DNA of 20,400 nucleotides from Minisyncoccota bacterium (GTDB lineage Bacteria; Patescibacteriota; Minisyncoccia; Phycocordibacterales; UBA9973): positions 1 to 20,400 of the forward strand of contig JAGOVD010000008.1 of NCBI GenBank assembly GCA_018060905.1, written 5' to 3'. Each line of letters starts with the position of its first letter. Position 1 is the first letter of the stretch. The translations under genes and the position numbers were made by a program. The notes below the pieces were generated by a model. It ran no database searches, was not told the DNA's origin, and saw only the letters and a program-made list of their open reading frames with translations. This document shows, one piece after another, positions 6,672-13,254 of the stretch.

Positions 6672-7776
6672 ATTTTTTAAAATAGTAGGGGTACTTGTGA
6701 TTTTTCTTGGTATGTATGGCCAAGTGTATGCAACTACCGGAACCAGGTTACTCCTAAGTGTCCCCAAAAAATCTGTTGCTGTAGGGGAAGAAGTGCTTCT
6801 GAGTGTTATGGTCGCAAGCCCAATGCAGTCAATCAATGCTGTTTCAGGGACGATTACCTTTCCTCCAAATGTATCTCTTGGAGCAATACGTACAGAGGGG
6901 AGTGTAGTCAATTTTTGGACTGCCGAACCACATATCTTTGCAAACAAAGTTACCTTTGAAGGCGTTATTTTGAATCCTGGTTACAAAGGGCAACAAGGGA
7001 AACTCTTTACGATTCCTCTTGTGATAAAAAAAGCTGGGGCACTCACTATCACTTTTACTGAAGGCGCAATCCTTGCAAATGATGGTCTCGGAACTAATAT
7101 TCTAGAAACATTAGGATCGACTACTCTGACGGCAAAAAATTGGGAGACTGCGCCTCTTGCAATACAGACAGACCCCGCACCTTCAGTAGGTAACCAAATC
7201 ATTACACAAACCACTGTACTCCCAGTGATCACTGAATATTCTCAGGCGGTGACTACAAAGACACCGCTATACCTCAAGGGGAAAGGTGCACCAGGAGCTC
7301 TCACCAAAATTGTGTTCAAAAATATCGCCTTAAAATCAGTAGGGGAACGCTTTATTGATTTTGTTCAAACAAAAAAGTCGGTCCTCGATGAAGTACTTGT
7401 TACAAATAATGCATCAGGAGCATTTGAATATATCAGCGGAGAAGGCTTGGTTGCGGGTGCTTACAATGCCACCCCGTTTTTAGTCGACGAGGTGACCAAC
7501 ACTGATAGACCTGGTTTCGGTGTACAAGTACTCGTCACTGACAGCAAGATTGTTCGAATACTTGTTGTTGCGATAAATGTGCTCGCGCTCCTTGTCCCAA
7601 TTGTAGGACTCGCAGTCCTCGTCTATTTCATTCCATGGTACTCGGCACGGAGAATGCACTTACTCAAGCGTCGTATTGGACTTGAAGAAGAGAGGATTGA
7701 TTTGACTGAGCATAAACTCAAGAGTCAGGACAAGATTTTAGAAAAAGACACCGAAAATATAATTATGTCAAAGTAA
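6664..7776 (+). CDS. Membrane-anchored cohesin-like protein 2 with cytoplasmic coiled coil
   Basis: 370 residues. The ATG at 6664 overlaps the previous stop by 8 nt (ATGAATAA), suggesting translational coupling; an upstream in-frame start at 6634 would lie inside the previous gene and spoil the signal peptide (NKFFKIVGVLVIFLG). A cohesin-like domain (~25-160) shows LLSVPKKSVAVGEEVLLSV, GTITFPPNVSLGAI and KLFTIPLVIKKAGALTITF, and ends ILANDGLGTNI. A second beta domain (~185-290) follows. A membrane helix (~297-325) leads to a heptad-like charged cytoplasmic tail (RRIGLEEERIDLTEHKLKSQ). It is probably a second docking site. The intracellular coiled coil suggests oligomerisation or contact with a cytoplasmic partner. 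Confidence 0.75.
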   Translation: MNKFFKIVGVLVIFLGMYGQVYATTGTRLLLSVPKKSVAVGEEVLLSVMVASPMQSINAVSGTITFPPNVSLGAIRTEGSVVNFWTAEPHIFANKVTFEGVILNPGYKGQQGKLFTIPLVIKKAGALTITFTEGAILANDGLGTNILETLGSTTLTAKNWETAPLAIQTDPAPSVGNQIITQTTVLPVITEYSQAVTTKTPLYLKGKGAPGALTKIVFKNIALKSVGERFIDFVQTKKSVLDEVLVTNNASGAFEYISGEGLVAGAYNATPFLVDEVTNTDRPGFGVQVLVTDSKIVRILVVAINVLALLVPIVGLAVLVYFIPWYSARRMHLLKRRIGLEEERIDLTEHKLKSQDKILEKDTENIIMSK

Positions 7777-7790
7777 AATACTACTCGGCG

Positions 7791-7799
7791 TGGTATACT
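7791..7799 (+). promoter_or_regulatory. Extended -10 promoter of the 7809 gene
   Basis: TGG followed by TATACT (7794-7799). No good -35 is visible. Only 9 nt separate the -10 box from the ATG, so the transcript would be leaderless or nearly so. Confidence 0.6.
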
Positions 7800-7808
7800 C
7801 TTGCGACA

Positions 7809-8879
7809 ATGAAATACCTGAGATTTCTCCCATTACTATTCTTTTTTTTACTTGTTCCGTCGACGTATGGACAAGGGACGAGCTTGCTCAACCCCGAAGA
7901 GGTGTTGTGGTTAAAATCACGCAACAATACAATTGTTGTATATCCTGAAAAAAACTACCCCCCTTTCTCGTATCAAAATGCGATGAGTGCTAACTCGGGG
8001 CTATCGATTGATATCATAGAGCTGATTGCAAAAAAGATTGGTGTAAAAATTGAGTACCTGCCCGCAAGGCCACTCTCTCAAATTTTTGATGACGTCAAAG
8101 CAGGTAAGGGAGATGTTGTCACCTCAATTACTCATACAAAAGAACGAGAAGAGTTTTTATATTTTACTGAAAATTATGTCACCATACCTGCGGTTATTGT
8201 TGTACGGAAGGATTACAATAAAAATACCATTGATAACCTGAGTGATTTTAATGGAAAAAAAGTTGCAGTGGGAGAAGGCTATGCAGTTGAGGAATTTATC
8301 AGGACTAATTTCCAGAGGATTGTGGTCGAGGCAGTATCTGATGATGAAATGGGATTGCACCACCTTGTCTTAGGAGAGGTTGACGCCGTGGTTATGGATG
8401 TTGCTTCACTCTCGTATTATTTGTCAAAACAAGTACTCAGTAGTGTAAAAATTGTTGGGAACACGGGTTTTGATTACAAGCTTGCCTTTGGTGTACCAAA
8501 AGATAAAGAAATACTACAGTCAATCCTTGAAAAAGGGTTGATGCAAATCAGTACGAACGATCGGGAGATTTTGACCGACAAATGGATTGTGTCACCGGGG
8601 GACCAACCAGAGAATAAGTCATTCCTTGCACAAATTCAAGACAAATTTGGTATTGCAACACTCGTGATACTTTTGGTTCTTGGTATTGGAGGAATTGCAG
8701 TTGCTGGTGTTCGTCATCGACGGGTACCATTTCGATATCTCCGAAAGAAACGTGCGGTTGATTCGCTCAAAGATGAGGTTGCAGAACTCGAAGCTGTGAG
8801 TAAGGACCTCATTGAAGAGCTGGAAGGAGTTAAGATGATGGAAAAGGATATCAAAGACAAAATCGATAAGCTGCAGTAA
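7809..8879 (+). CDS. Solute-binding receptor: family 3 SBP domain, membrane helix, coiled coil
   Basis: 356 residues. A signal peptide covers ~1-21 (FLPLLFFFLLVPSTYG). Residues ~28-260 form a family 3 solute-binding domain. It opens LNPEEVLWLKSRNNTIVVYP and YPPFSY, with SGLSIDIIELIAKKIGVKIEY, GKGDVVTSITHTKERE, FNGKKVAVGEGYAVEEF and GEVDAVVMDVASLSYYL. The EEVLWL start resembles the sensory VFT domains of BvgS/EvgS-type kinases rather than soluble transporter proteins. A membrane helix (~281-301) is followed by ~55 cytoplasmic residues with a charged coiled coil (EVAELEAVSKDLIEELEGV). No kinase, GGDEF or HAMP domain is present, and no permease or ATPase genes are nearby. Ligand unknown, probably an amino acid or small anion. 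It has its own promoter, so it is separate from the upstream operon. Confidence 0.85.
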   Translation: MKYLRFLPLLFFFLLVPSTYGQGTSLLNPEEVLWLKSRNNTIVVYPEKNYPPFSYQNAMSANSGLSIDIIELIAKKIGVKIEYLPARPLSQIFDDVKAGKGDVVTSITHTKEREEFLYFTENYVTIPAVIVVRKDYNKNTIDNLSDFNGKKVAVGEGYAVEEFIRTNFQRIVVEAVSDDEMGLHHLVLGEVDAVVMDVASLSYYLSKQVLSSVKIVGNTGFDYKLAFGVPKDKEILQSILEKGLMQISTNDREILTDKWIVSPGDQPENKSFLAQIQDKFGIATLVILLVLGIGGIAVAGVRHRRVPFRYLRKKRAVDSLKDEVAELEAVSKDLIEELEGVKMMEKDIKDKIDKLQ

Positions 8880-8917
8880 TCATTTTGACGTTGTTTTTTT
8901 CACCCCTGGAGTGTATT

Positions 8918-8926
8918 TGATATACT
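8918..8926 (+). promoter_or_regulatory. Extended -10 promoter of the DUF305 gene
   Basis: TGA followed by TATACT (8921-8926), only 6 nt from the ATG at 8933. Transcription would start on or beside the start codon, giving a leaderless mRNA. TTTCAC at 8898-8903 is a weak -35 at 17 bp. Confidence 0.6.
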
Positions 8927-8932
8927 ACATAT

Positions 8933-9337
8933 ATGGAACAAAATAAAACGATCTTTATGAAGGGGGCATTGTTGGTCGGAGGTATTGTTATCGGATGGCT
9001 CGTGTGGGGAGCTAGTTTATCACCCAAGGACACTACTGAACCTATGGGTACGCATATGATGGCCGATGGGACGATGATGCATGGAGACGGGGGTGACATG
9101 GCGAGTATGATGGCAGATATGAATGCAGCACTGTCTGGTAAAAAAGGCGACGCATTTGACCAGGCTTTTCTCAGTGAAATGATCGTACACCATGAGGGTG
9201 CGGTCGCCATGGCAGAACTTGCACTCACGAGCGCGAAACATCAAGAGCTCAAAGATCTCGCCACTGCAATCATTGCCGCACAAACTACAGAGATAGAGCA
9301 GATGAAACAATGGCAGCGTACGTGGTATCAAGAGTAA
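8933..9337 (+). CDS. DUF305 family membrane-anchored protein
   Basis: 134 residues. An N-terminal membrane anchor or uncleaved signal (~9-26, GALLVGGIVIGWLVWG) leads to a Met/His-rich stretch (~37-60, containing HMMADGTMMHGDGGD). The DUF305 core shows FLSEMIVHHEGAVAMAELAL, a His-containing LTSAKHQELKDLA, and IEQMKQWQRTW. DUF305 proteins form helical, ferritin-like bundles whose HH and Met residues are thought to bind metal, and they are often found with copper-resistance genes. The Met/His stretch fits copper or silver binding outside the membrane. The likely role is envelope metal buffering; substrate and partners are not shown by sequence. The start is fixed by the promoter 6 nt upstream. 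Confidence 0.88.
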   Translation: MEQNKTIFMKGALLVGGIVIGWLVWGASLSPKDTTEPMGTHMMADGTMMHGDGGDMASMMADMNAALSGKKGDAFDQAFLSEMIVHHEGAVAMAELALTSAKHQELKDLATAIIAAQTTEIEQMKQWQRTWYQE

Positions 9338-9349
9338 AATGGTAAATAG

Positions 9350-9369
9350 TTATTCCTATTGAGGAATAA
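9350..9369. terminator. Weak bidirectional hairpin between convergent genes
   Basis: TTATTCCT-ATTG-AGGAATAA is a perfect 8-bp stem with a 4-nt loop. It lies between the DUF305 stop and the end of the minus-strand pseudopilin, whose stop codon it contains. There is no strong T-run on either side, so termination is plausible but unproven. Confidence 0.4.
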
Positions 9370-10216
9370 GGGTTCCAACGTATAGGTTGTTTGCCTGATT
9401 TGTTTCTCCCGCAAAAGGATCGGTAATACGTGCCAATATGAAATTTTCTATTGGTGTGGTTTTAGTAAGGAGAAGGTTGATGGTGTGACCCTGGTTTGCA
9501 CCAATAGTGAATCCGGGTCTTGAGGTCAACAATAGTATCCCTGGGGATTCAGGAGCTATCGTCCAATCTTGAGTATTTTGTAGTGCAAGAGAAGTTCCTG
9601 AATGAACAATGCGGATATTGATAGCCCCCGTTGTCGCACCGCCATTGGTCTCATTGATAACCAATGGGAGAGTTCGAGTACTACCGACCCCACTGAAAGT
9701 CAGAGTGCTCGGACCAGTGATCGTGAGGTCAGGGATAGTAGTAGATGCGTGGGGGTCGCGGTCGGTATTGTCGCAATTTACTGTTGTATTTGGTGTGAGG
9801 AGTCCGTCGGTTCCTCTGGAGACACCCTCGCCATCAATACACCAGTATTCTGAGGTATCTGCCAGGAGTGGAAATGCTGCAATATAGCCGGTTGGATCAG
9901 CGTGGTATTGATAGTCAGTACCGTTATCTTCCGGTCCGTACCCGAGATTCCTTGCGAGTGTATCGACGGCTTCTTTTGCAGGTGTTCCGGTGTCAAATGC
10001 TCGTTGAGGTTCTGTCGGACTCTGTTGGGCGACCATTGTTCGGACATCACTGAGTGTCCTTTTCGTGACGGTATCGACAGCTTTTTTCTTGGAAGATTGG
10101 ATGGCGAAGACAACGACTGTGGTGACAAAGCCGATGATGGATATCACAACGAGAAGTTCGAGGAGTGTGAATCCACGTGCACCTTTTCTCAATCCATTGT
10201 TTCGGCGAGTAATCAT
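9356..10216 (-). CDS. Type IV pseudopilin with large C-terminal beta domain
   Basis: 286 residues from the ATG at 10216; an earlier in-frame start at 10273 would add a non-basic leader and run through the promoter. The prepilin motif is RKGARG|FTLLELLVV, with Glu at mature position 5 and a hydrophobic helix to ~residue 37. The middle (~60-150) has LGYGPEDNGTDYQY and EYWCIDGEG. The same WC[IV]D-x-x-G block occurs in the pilA product near the end of the window. The last ~130 residues (DLTITGPSTLTFSGVG ... NNLYVGTLIPQ) form an Ig/CARDB-like beta domain, unusual for a major pilin. It should be processed by PilD and could be a minor or tip pilin. It lies apart from the pil cluster, on the opposite strand. 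Confidence 0.85.
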   Translation of the reverse strand: MITRRNNGLRKGARGFTLLELLVVISIIGFVTTVVVFAIQSSKKKAVDTVTKRTLSDVRTMVAQQSPTEPQRAFDTGTPAKEAVDTLARNLGYGPEDNGTDYQYHADPTGYIAAFPLLADTSEYWCIDGEGVSRGTDGLLTPNTTVNCDNTDRDPHASTTIPDLTITGPSTLTFSGVGSTRTLPLVINETNGGATTGAINIRIVHSGTSLALQNTQDWTIAPESPGILLLTSRPGFTIGANQGHTINLLLTKTTPIENFILARITDPFAGETNQANNLYVGTLIPQ

Positions 10217-10238
10217 AGGTGATAGTACTATGTGTTTC

Positions 10239-10244
10239 AGTATA
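10239..10244 (-). promoter_or_regulatory. Candidate -10 for the minus-strand pseudopilin
   Basis: Read on the minus strand, TATACT occupies 10244 to 10239, within a nearly symmetric AGTATACTAT. The leader to the ATG at 10216 would be ~15 nt. A nearer TACTAT is an alternative. Confidence 0.45.
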
Positions 10245-10286
10245 CTATATTGGATATAAAAAGTGTACCCCACACCGAGCGAGTGC

Positions 10287-10292
10287 TATACT
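10287..10292 (+). promoter_or_regulatory. Candidate -10 for the Cys/Met/His-rich membrane protein
   Basis: TATACT on the + strand, 38 nt before the ATG at 10331. It forms a divergent arrangement with the pseudopilin promoter about 45 bp away. Confidence 0.5.
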
Positions 10293-10330
10293 CTAGTGGT
10301 AATCACCCAATAGCAATAATCAATAAAAAC

Positions 10331-10663
10331 ATGGAACCAAACACAACAAATCAAATGAATACAAATAAAGGACACGCATGTCCACCCGGAGGTCACTGCT
10401 GTGACTGTTCAGGATGTGGGAGTATGTGTACTCGCGGAGGCGGTATGCATGGTATGAAAAAATACTGGCTTCGACACCTCATCATCCTTGCAGTAGGAGT
10501 CATCCTGGCGTTTTTTGTCGGGATGAAGCTTGGTGAAATCAAGGGCTATATGATGGCGAGCTATCAAGGCATGCCATACCATAAAGGCTGGGTAATGAAA
10601 GATCGTCAGATGAATCCTGAGATGATGCCTGCACCAACAACGCCGCCACCAACAGCACAATAA
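10331..10663 (+). CDS. Cys/His/Met-rich single-pass membrane protein, candidate metal binder
   Basis: 110 residues from the ATG at 10331; a longer frame from 10232 is rejected because it would include the promoter. The N-terminal region (~14-42) is packed with possible metal ligands (HACPPGGHCCDCSGCGSMC, then MHGM): six Cys, three His and several Met. A membrane helix (~50-68, LIILAVGVILAFFVGM) leads to GEIKGYMMASYQGM and a Met/Pro-rich tail (MNPEMMPAPTTPPPT). I do not recognise a named family for the Cys-rich head. Proximity to DUF305 suggests metal handling, perhaps copper or zinc. By charge, orientation is most likely Cys-rich head inside and Met-rich tail outside, but the opposite cannot be excluded. 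Confidence 0.8.
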   Translation: MEPNTTNQMNTNKGHACPPGGHCCDCSGCGSMCTRGGGMHGMKKYWLRHLIILAVGVILAFFVGMKLGEIKGYMMASYQGMPYHKGWVMKDRQMNPEMMPAPTTPPPTAQ

Positions 10664-10678
10664 ATATAGAGACGTACT

Positions 10679-10714
10679 ACATACCCCTGCGAGCTAGTTC
10701 TCACAGGGGTATGT
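10679..10714. terminator. Strong bidirectional hairpin between convergent genes
   Basis: ACATACCCCTG (10679-10689) pairs with CAGGGGTATGT (10704-10714), an 11-bp perfect stem. Inside it, GAG/CTC can add 3 bp after one mismatch, leaving loop CTAGTT. It includes the last codons and stop of comF. No long T-run follows on either strand, so it may act as a shared terminator or 3'-end stabiliser. Confidence 0.6.
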
Positions 10715-11366
10715 ATGCGTGTGCGTACCCGTGGGCAAGTGCGATACAGAGTATTTTTTTTGCACCGGCGGCGGTAAGTGCTCGGCGCGCCTCGATAAAC
10801 GTCGCACCTGTCGTCGTCACATCGTCGATGACGACATACATTGTTTTCGCATCGAGTACCTCTGTGCACCTCATGGTATGTGCGACATTCTGCAATCGTG
10901 CATTGCGATTGAGCCGTGCCTGAGGGAGTGTTGCCACTGTTTTTTCCAAGAGGTGACTAATGACACTTCCGGGGATTGTGGGTTTCCACCATGTAGCGAG
11001 GAGGGCGCTTTGATTAAAACCACGAGAGGTCTCTTTTCGGCGATGCTCAGGGATGGGGACGAGCACGAGTCGTTCTTCGTGTATCGTGTGGAGTACGTCG
11101 GCGATGTAGTCATTGATATATGGAGCTGCTGCGGCAGTCAGTATCCGAGCAGATTCGCTTCGGCGATGATATTTGAGGTCACGTATCGTCCACCGAACAA
11201 TACGGTTCGTATAGGCAAACACACCGTAGGTGCCAGGAGGAAGCTTTGACGCAAGAGGGATGTTTCGGATACAGCGTATACAAATTGCACTACCGACCGT
11301 GCCACACCCGCGACACCGTTCTGGGAAAAAGATACTATAGAGATATCGAATCAAGTCATTCCCCAT
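10701..11366 (-). CDS. comF: ComF family phosphoribosyltransferase-like protein
   Basis: 221 residues, the usual ComF length. A zinc-finger pair (Cys18, Cys21, Cys29, Cys32: CRGCG...CIRC) follows the typical YLYSIFFPERC start. Then come YGVFAYTNRIVRWTIRDLKY, LVLVPIPEHRRKETSRGFNQ, and the PRPP-binding loop VIDDVTTTGAT (~179-189). All family hallmarks are intact. ComF is needed for internalising transforming DNA in naturally competent bacteria, acting in the cytoplasm with the DNA import machinery. It is divergent from pilM, with promoters only ~20 bp apart, consistent with a link between pilus and DNA uptake. The 3' end is embedded in the hairpin at 10679-10714. Confidence 0.93.
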   Translation of the reverse strand: MGNDLIRYLYSIFFPERCRGCGTVGSAICIRCIRNIPLASKLPPGTYGVFAYTNRIVRWTIRDLKYHRRSESARILTAAAAPYINDYIADVLHTIHEERLVLVPIPEHRRKETSRGFNQSALLATWWKPTIPGSVISHLLEKTVATLPQARLNRNARLQNVAHTMRCTEVLDAKTMYVVIDDVTTTGATFIEARRALTAAGAKKILCIALAHGYAHAYIPL

Positions 11367-11370
11367 AGGA

Positions 11371-11376
11371 AATATA
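11371..11376 (-). promoter_or_regulatory. Candidate -10 for comF
   Basis: On the minus strand, TATATT (11376 to 11371) lies 4 nt before the comF ATG. The spacing is tight even for a leaderless start, so a position 1 nt earlier (GTATAT) is an alternative. Confidence 0.35.
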
Positions 11377-11387
11377 CAAAAATGCTC

Positions 11388-11393
11388 TATACT
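11388..11393 (+). promoter_or_regulatory. -10 promoter of pilM
   Basis: TATACT 9 nt upstream of the ATG at 11403. It lies inside the longer frame that begins at 11382, which argues for the later start. It is divergent from the comF promoter. Confidence 0.6.
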
Positions 11394-11402
11394 ACTACTT
11401 AT

Positions 11403-12533
11403 ATGGATAGTATACTCACTGGTTTTAAAAATGTCTTGGCCGGAATCTTTGGCAAGAAGGAGGATGACACGTCGGTCGGTATCGATATCGGAACCTCCTC
11501 AATCAAAGTCGTCGAACTCAAAAAGGAAAATGGCCGTGCCGTGTTGTCGACCTATGGGGCGCTTTCGATTGGACAGTACAAAGAAGGCGGGAGCCTGGGG
11601 GAGGTTACAAACCTCGACGCAGAAACCCTCGCCAAAGCACTCGCTGACGTACTCACCGAGACAAACATTTCTAGCAAAAATGTTGTCATTGGTATTCCAT
11701 CAGTTGCTTGTATTATTTTTATATTACAGCTTCCTGCCGTTATCGACGAAGCAACGCTCCCAACGGTGATTCCGAGTGAAGCAAAGAAATTCATCCCCGT
11801 GCCTATCGAAGATGTATCACTGGACTGGTATGTCATTCCACGCCGCGAAGATTCTGGAGTTGCATCACGCGTCTTGGCTGAAAGTGGTGGTGAAGCAAAG
11901 ATCTCAGTGCTTGTGGTTGCAACACTCAACGAAACATTGGCGAAATATACCCAAGTACTCCAAAAGGCCGCACTTCCAGTCGATAATCTTGAGATTGAAA
12001 TATTTAGCCACATCAGAAGCGTACTCACTCGCGAGTTGTTCCCAGTGCTCATCGTCGACATCGGTGCATCCAAGACGAAGCTCACGATTGTCGAGCACGG
12101 CATTGTTGAGACATTTCGCCTCGTCAATCGCGGTGGGCAAGATATGACACAGGTGATTGCGAGGAGTCTCGAAATCCCATTTGACAGAGCGGAGGCAATC
12201 AAGAAAGAGTACGGTATATTGCCGAGCCCTGAGCACCCGACTGTCCCTGATTTGATCAAGACACACCTCGTCGATATTTTCCAAGAAGCGAATGCCAATA
12301 TTTTGGCGTACGAGAAACGATACAACAAAAACATTGGCAAGATCATCTTTACGGGTGGGGGCGCGATGACACACGGACTCCTAGACTATGCGAGTCAGAG
12401 CTTTGCAGCAGAGCTCATCATTGCGGATCCATTTTCAAAAGTTGAATCTCCGGTATTTCTCGCAGGTGTTTTGAAAACAACAGGTCCAGAATTCTCCATC
12501 GCGCTTGGTCTTGCGCTCAAACAGTTTCAGTAA
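11403..12533 (+). CDS. pilM: PilM, actin-like type IV pilus assembly ATPase
   Basis: 376 residues. The start at 11403 (DSILTGFKN...) is chosen over 11382 because a -10 box covers the codons between. The actin-fold phosphate-1 motif VGIDIGTSSIKVVELKKENG is near the N-terminus. The second motif, LIVDIGASKTKLTIVEHG, is mid-protein, and the adenosine motif IIFTGGGAMTHGL is near residue 320. The intervening EVPF-like region (IPSEAKKFIPVPIEDVSLDW) is typical of PilM. PilM is a cytoplasmic ring protein that binds the N-terminus of PilN and links it to the PilB motor. The pilN-, pilO- and pilB-like genes follow in order. It seems to be transcribed separately from pilN, which has its own strong promoter. 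Confidence 0.95.
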   Translation: MDSILTGFKNVLAGIFGKKEDDTSVGIDIGTSSIKVVELKKENGRAVLSTYGALSIGQYKEGGSLGEVTNLDAETLAKALADVLTETNISSKNVVIGIPSVACIIFILQLPAVIDEATLPTVIPSEAKKFIPVPIEDVSLDWYVIPRREDSGVASRVLAESGGEAKISVLVVATLNETLAKYTQVLQKAALPVDNLEIEIFSHIRSVLTRELFPVLIVDIGASKTKLTIVEHGIVETFRLVNRGGQDMTQVIARSLEIPFDRAEAIKKEYGILPSPEHPTVPDLIKTHLVDIFQEANANILAYEKRYNKNIGKIIFTGGGAMTHGLLDYASQSFAAELIIADPFSKVESPVFLAGVLKTTGPEFSIALGLALKQFQ

Positions 12534-12557
12534 TCCACTTCTCGCATAGGTTTTTCC

Positions 12558-12587
12558 TTGCACCATAGTGTGTGCACCATGTATACT
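12558..12587 (+). promoter_or_regulatory. Promoter of the pilN-O-P-B transcript
   Basis: TTGCAC (12558-12563), 18-bp spacer, TATACT (12582-12587), the best -35/-10 pair in the window. The -10 ends 10 nt before the ATG at 12598. GCACCAT occurs twice (12560-12566 and 12574-12580), once overlapping the -35 and once just before the -10, a possible operator. Confidence 0.7.
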
Positions 12588-12597
12588 TTAGCAATAC

Positions 12598-13254
12598 ATG
12601 GACACACAGATGCCTACATCTTTTATTCCGAAACGTCCGGTGAGCAGTGAGCCTGTTGCGCCAGAGAGACACAGTCGTGCACTCGGACTCCTCTCGATAC
12701 TTACCGCCGTCATTGTTATGGCGACAGGCCTTTCATTCGGTGGTGTGTATCTGTATGAGAAACAACTCGCTGCTCAGAAAATAAAATCAGAAGAACAAAT
12801 CAATGATGCAAAAAAAGGGATTGGGTCAGAGTTTTTGACTGATATGAAACGACTCAATGCACGCATTACTGGTGTACAAACCATACTTCAAAACCACATT
12901 GTCGTCTCTCCTATCTTTGACGCACTTGAGCAGACGACACTTCGCACCGTGCAGTACAAGAACTTCAGCTATGCATTTGTCACTGACGAAACTACGAGAG
13001 ATACGGTCGTTGCGGTCACGCTTCTCGGGAGTGCAAAAAGCTACTCAACGATCGCCCTCCAGTCCGATGCGTTTACCAAGAGCGCATTGATCAAAAACCC
13101 AATCTTCTCAAACCTCACGGTCGATGACAAGACGAGCAACGTGAACTTTAAACTTGTCTTCACGGTGTCTCCGTCTGCGCTCTCGTATGAGTCGTTTATC
13201 GTCGGGATGACACCGAGAGCGTCGACCGCACAACCAGGAGTACCCCAATTATGA
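12598..13254 (+). CDS. pilN: PilN-like inner-membrane alignment protein
   Basis: 218 residues. The N-terminus is cytoplasmic (PTSFIPKRPVSSEP), a position that in PilN carries the PilM-binding segment. One membrane helix spans ~30-52 (LGLLSILTAVIVMATGLSFG). A coiled-coil-like region (~58-100) leads to a C-terminal alpha/beta domain (~105-200) with TTLRTVQYKNFSYAF and VAVTLLGSAKSYSTIALQSD, reminiscent of the ferredoxin-like fold in PilN/PilO. Primary sequence is weak; position between pilM and pilO and topology carry the assignment. The stop TGA overlaps the next ATG (ATGA at 13251), so the two are translationally coupled. No canonical N-terminal PilN motif is evident. Confidence 0.8.
   Translation: MDTQMPTSFIPKRPVSSEPVAPERHSRALGLLSILTAVIVMATGLSFGGVYLYEKQLAAQKIKSEEQINDAKKGIGSEFLTDMKRLNARITGVQTILQNHIVVSPIFDALEQTTLRTVQYKNFSYAFVTDETTRDTVVAVTLLGSAKSYSTIALQSDAFTKSALIKNPIFSNLTVDDKTSNVNFKLVFTVSPSALSYESFIVGMTPRASTAQPGVPQL

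Noticed and set aside
4854..7776. A true cellulosome
   Set aside because: There is no glycoside hydrolase, no carbohydrate-binding module and no multi-cohesin scaffoldin; docking modules only.
7809..8879. ABC transporter binding protein for amino acid import
   Set aside because: The C-terminal membrane helix and coiled coil and the absence of permease/ATPase genes favour a receptor-like role.
8885..8903. Terminator after the solute-binding receptor gene
   Set aside because: A T-run is present but I find no stem before it.
10232..10330. Upstream extension of the Cys/Met/His-rich protein
   Set aside because: It contains the candidate promoter and overlaps the divergent promoter region; the downstream ATG at 10331 fits better.
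10719..11249. Plus-strand open frame opposite comF
   Set aside because: ComF on the minus strand keeps zinc and PRPP motifs; the opposite frame is Cys/Arg-rich noise.
11552..12346. Long minus-strand open frame (264 codons) over pilM
   Set aside because: It lies entirely antisense to a clear pilM and has no recognisable domain; it mirrors codon bias of the real gene.
12598..13254. UGA recoded as glycine
   Set aside because: TGA ends pilN exactly at the pilO overlap and ends comF at the expected length, so TGA acts as a stop.
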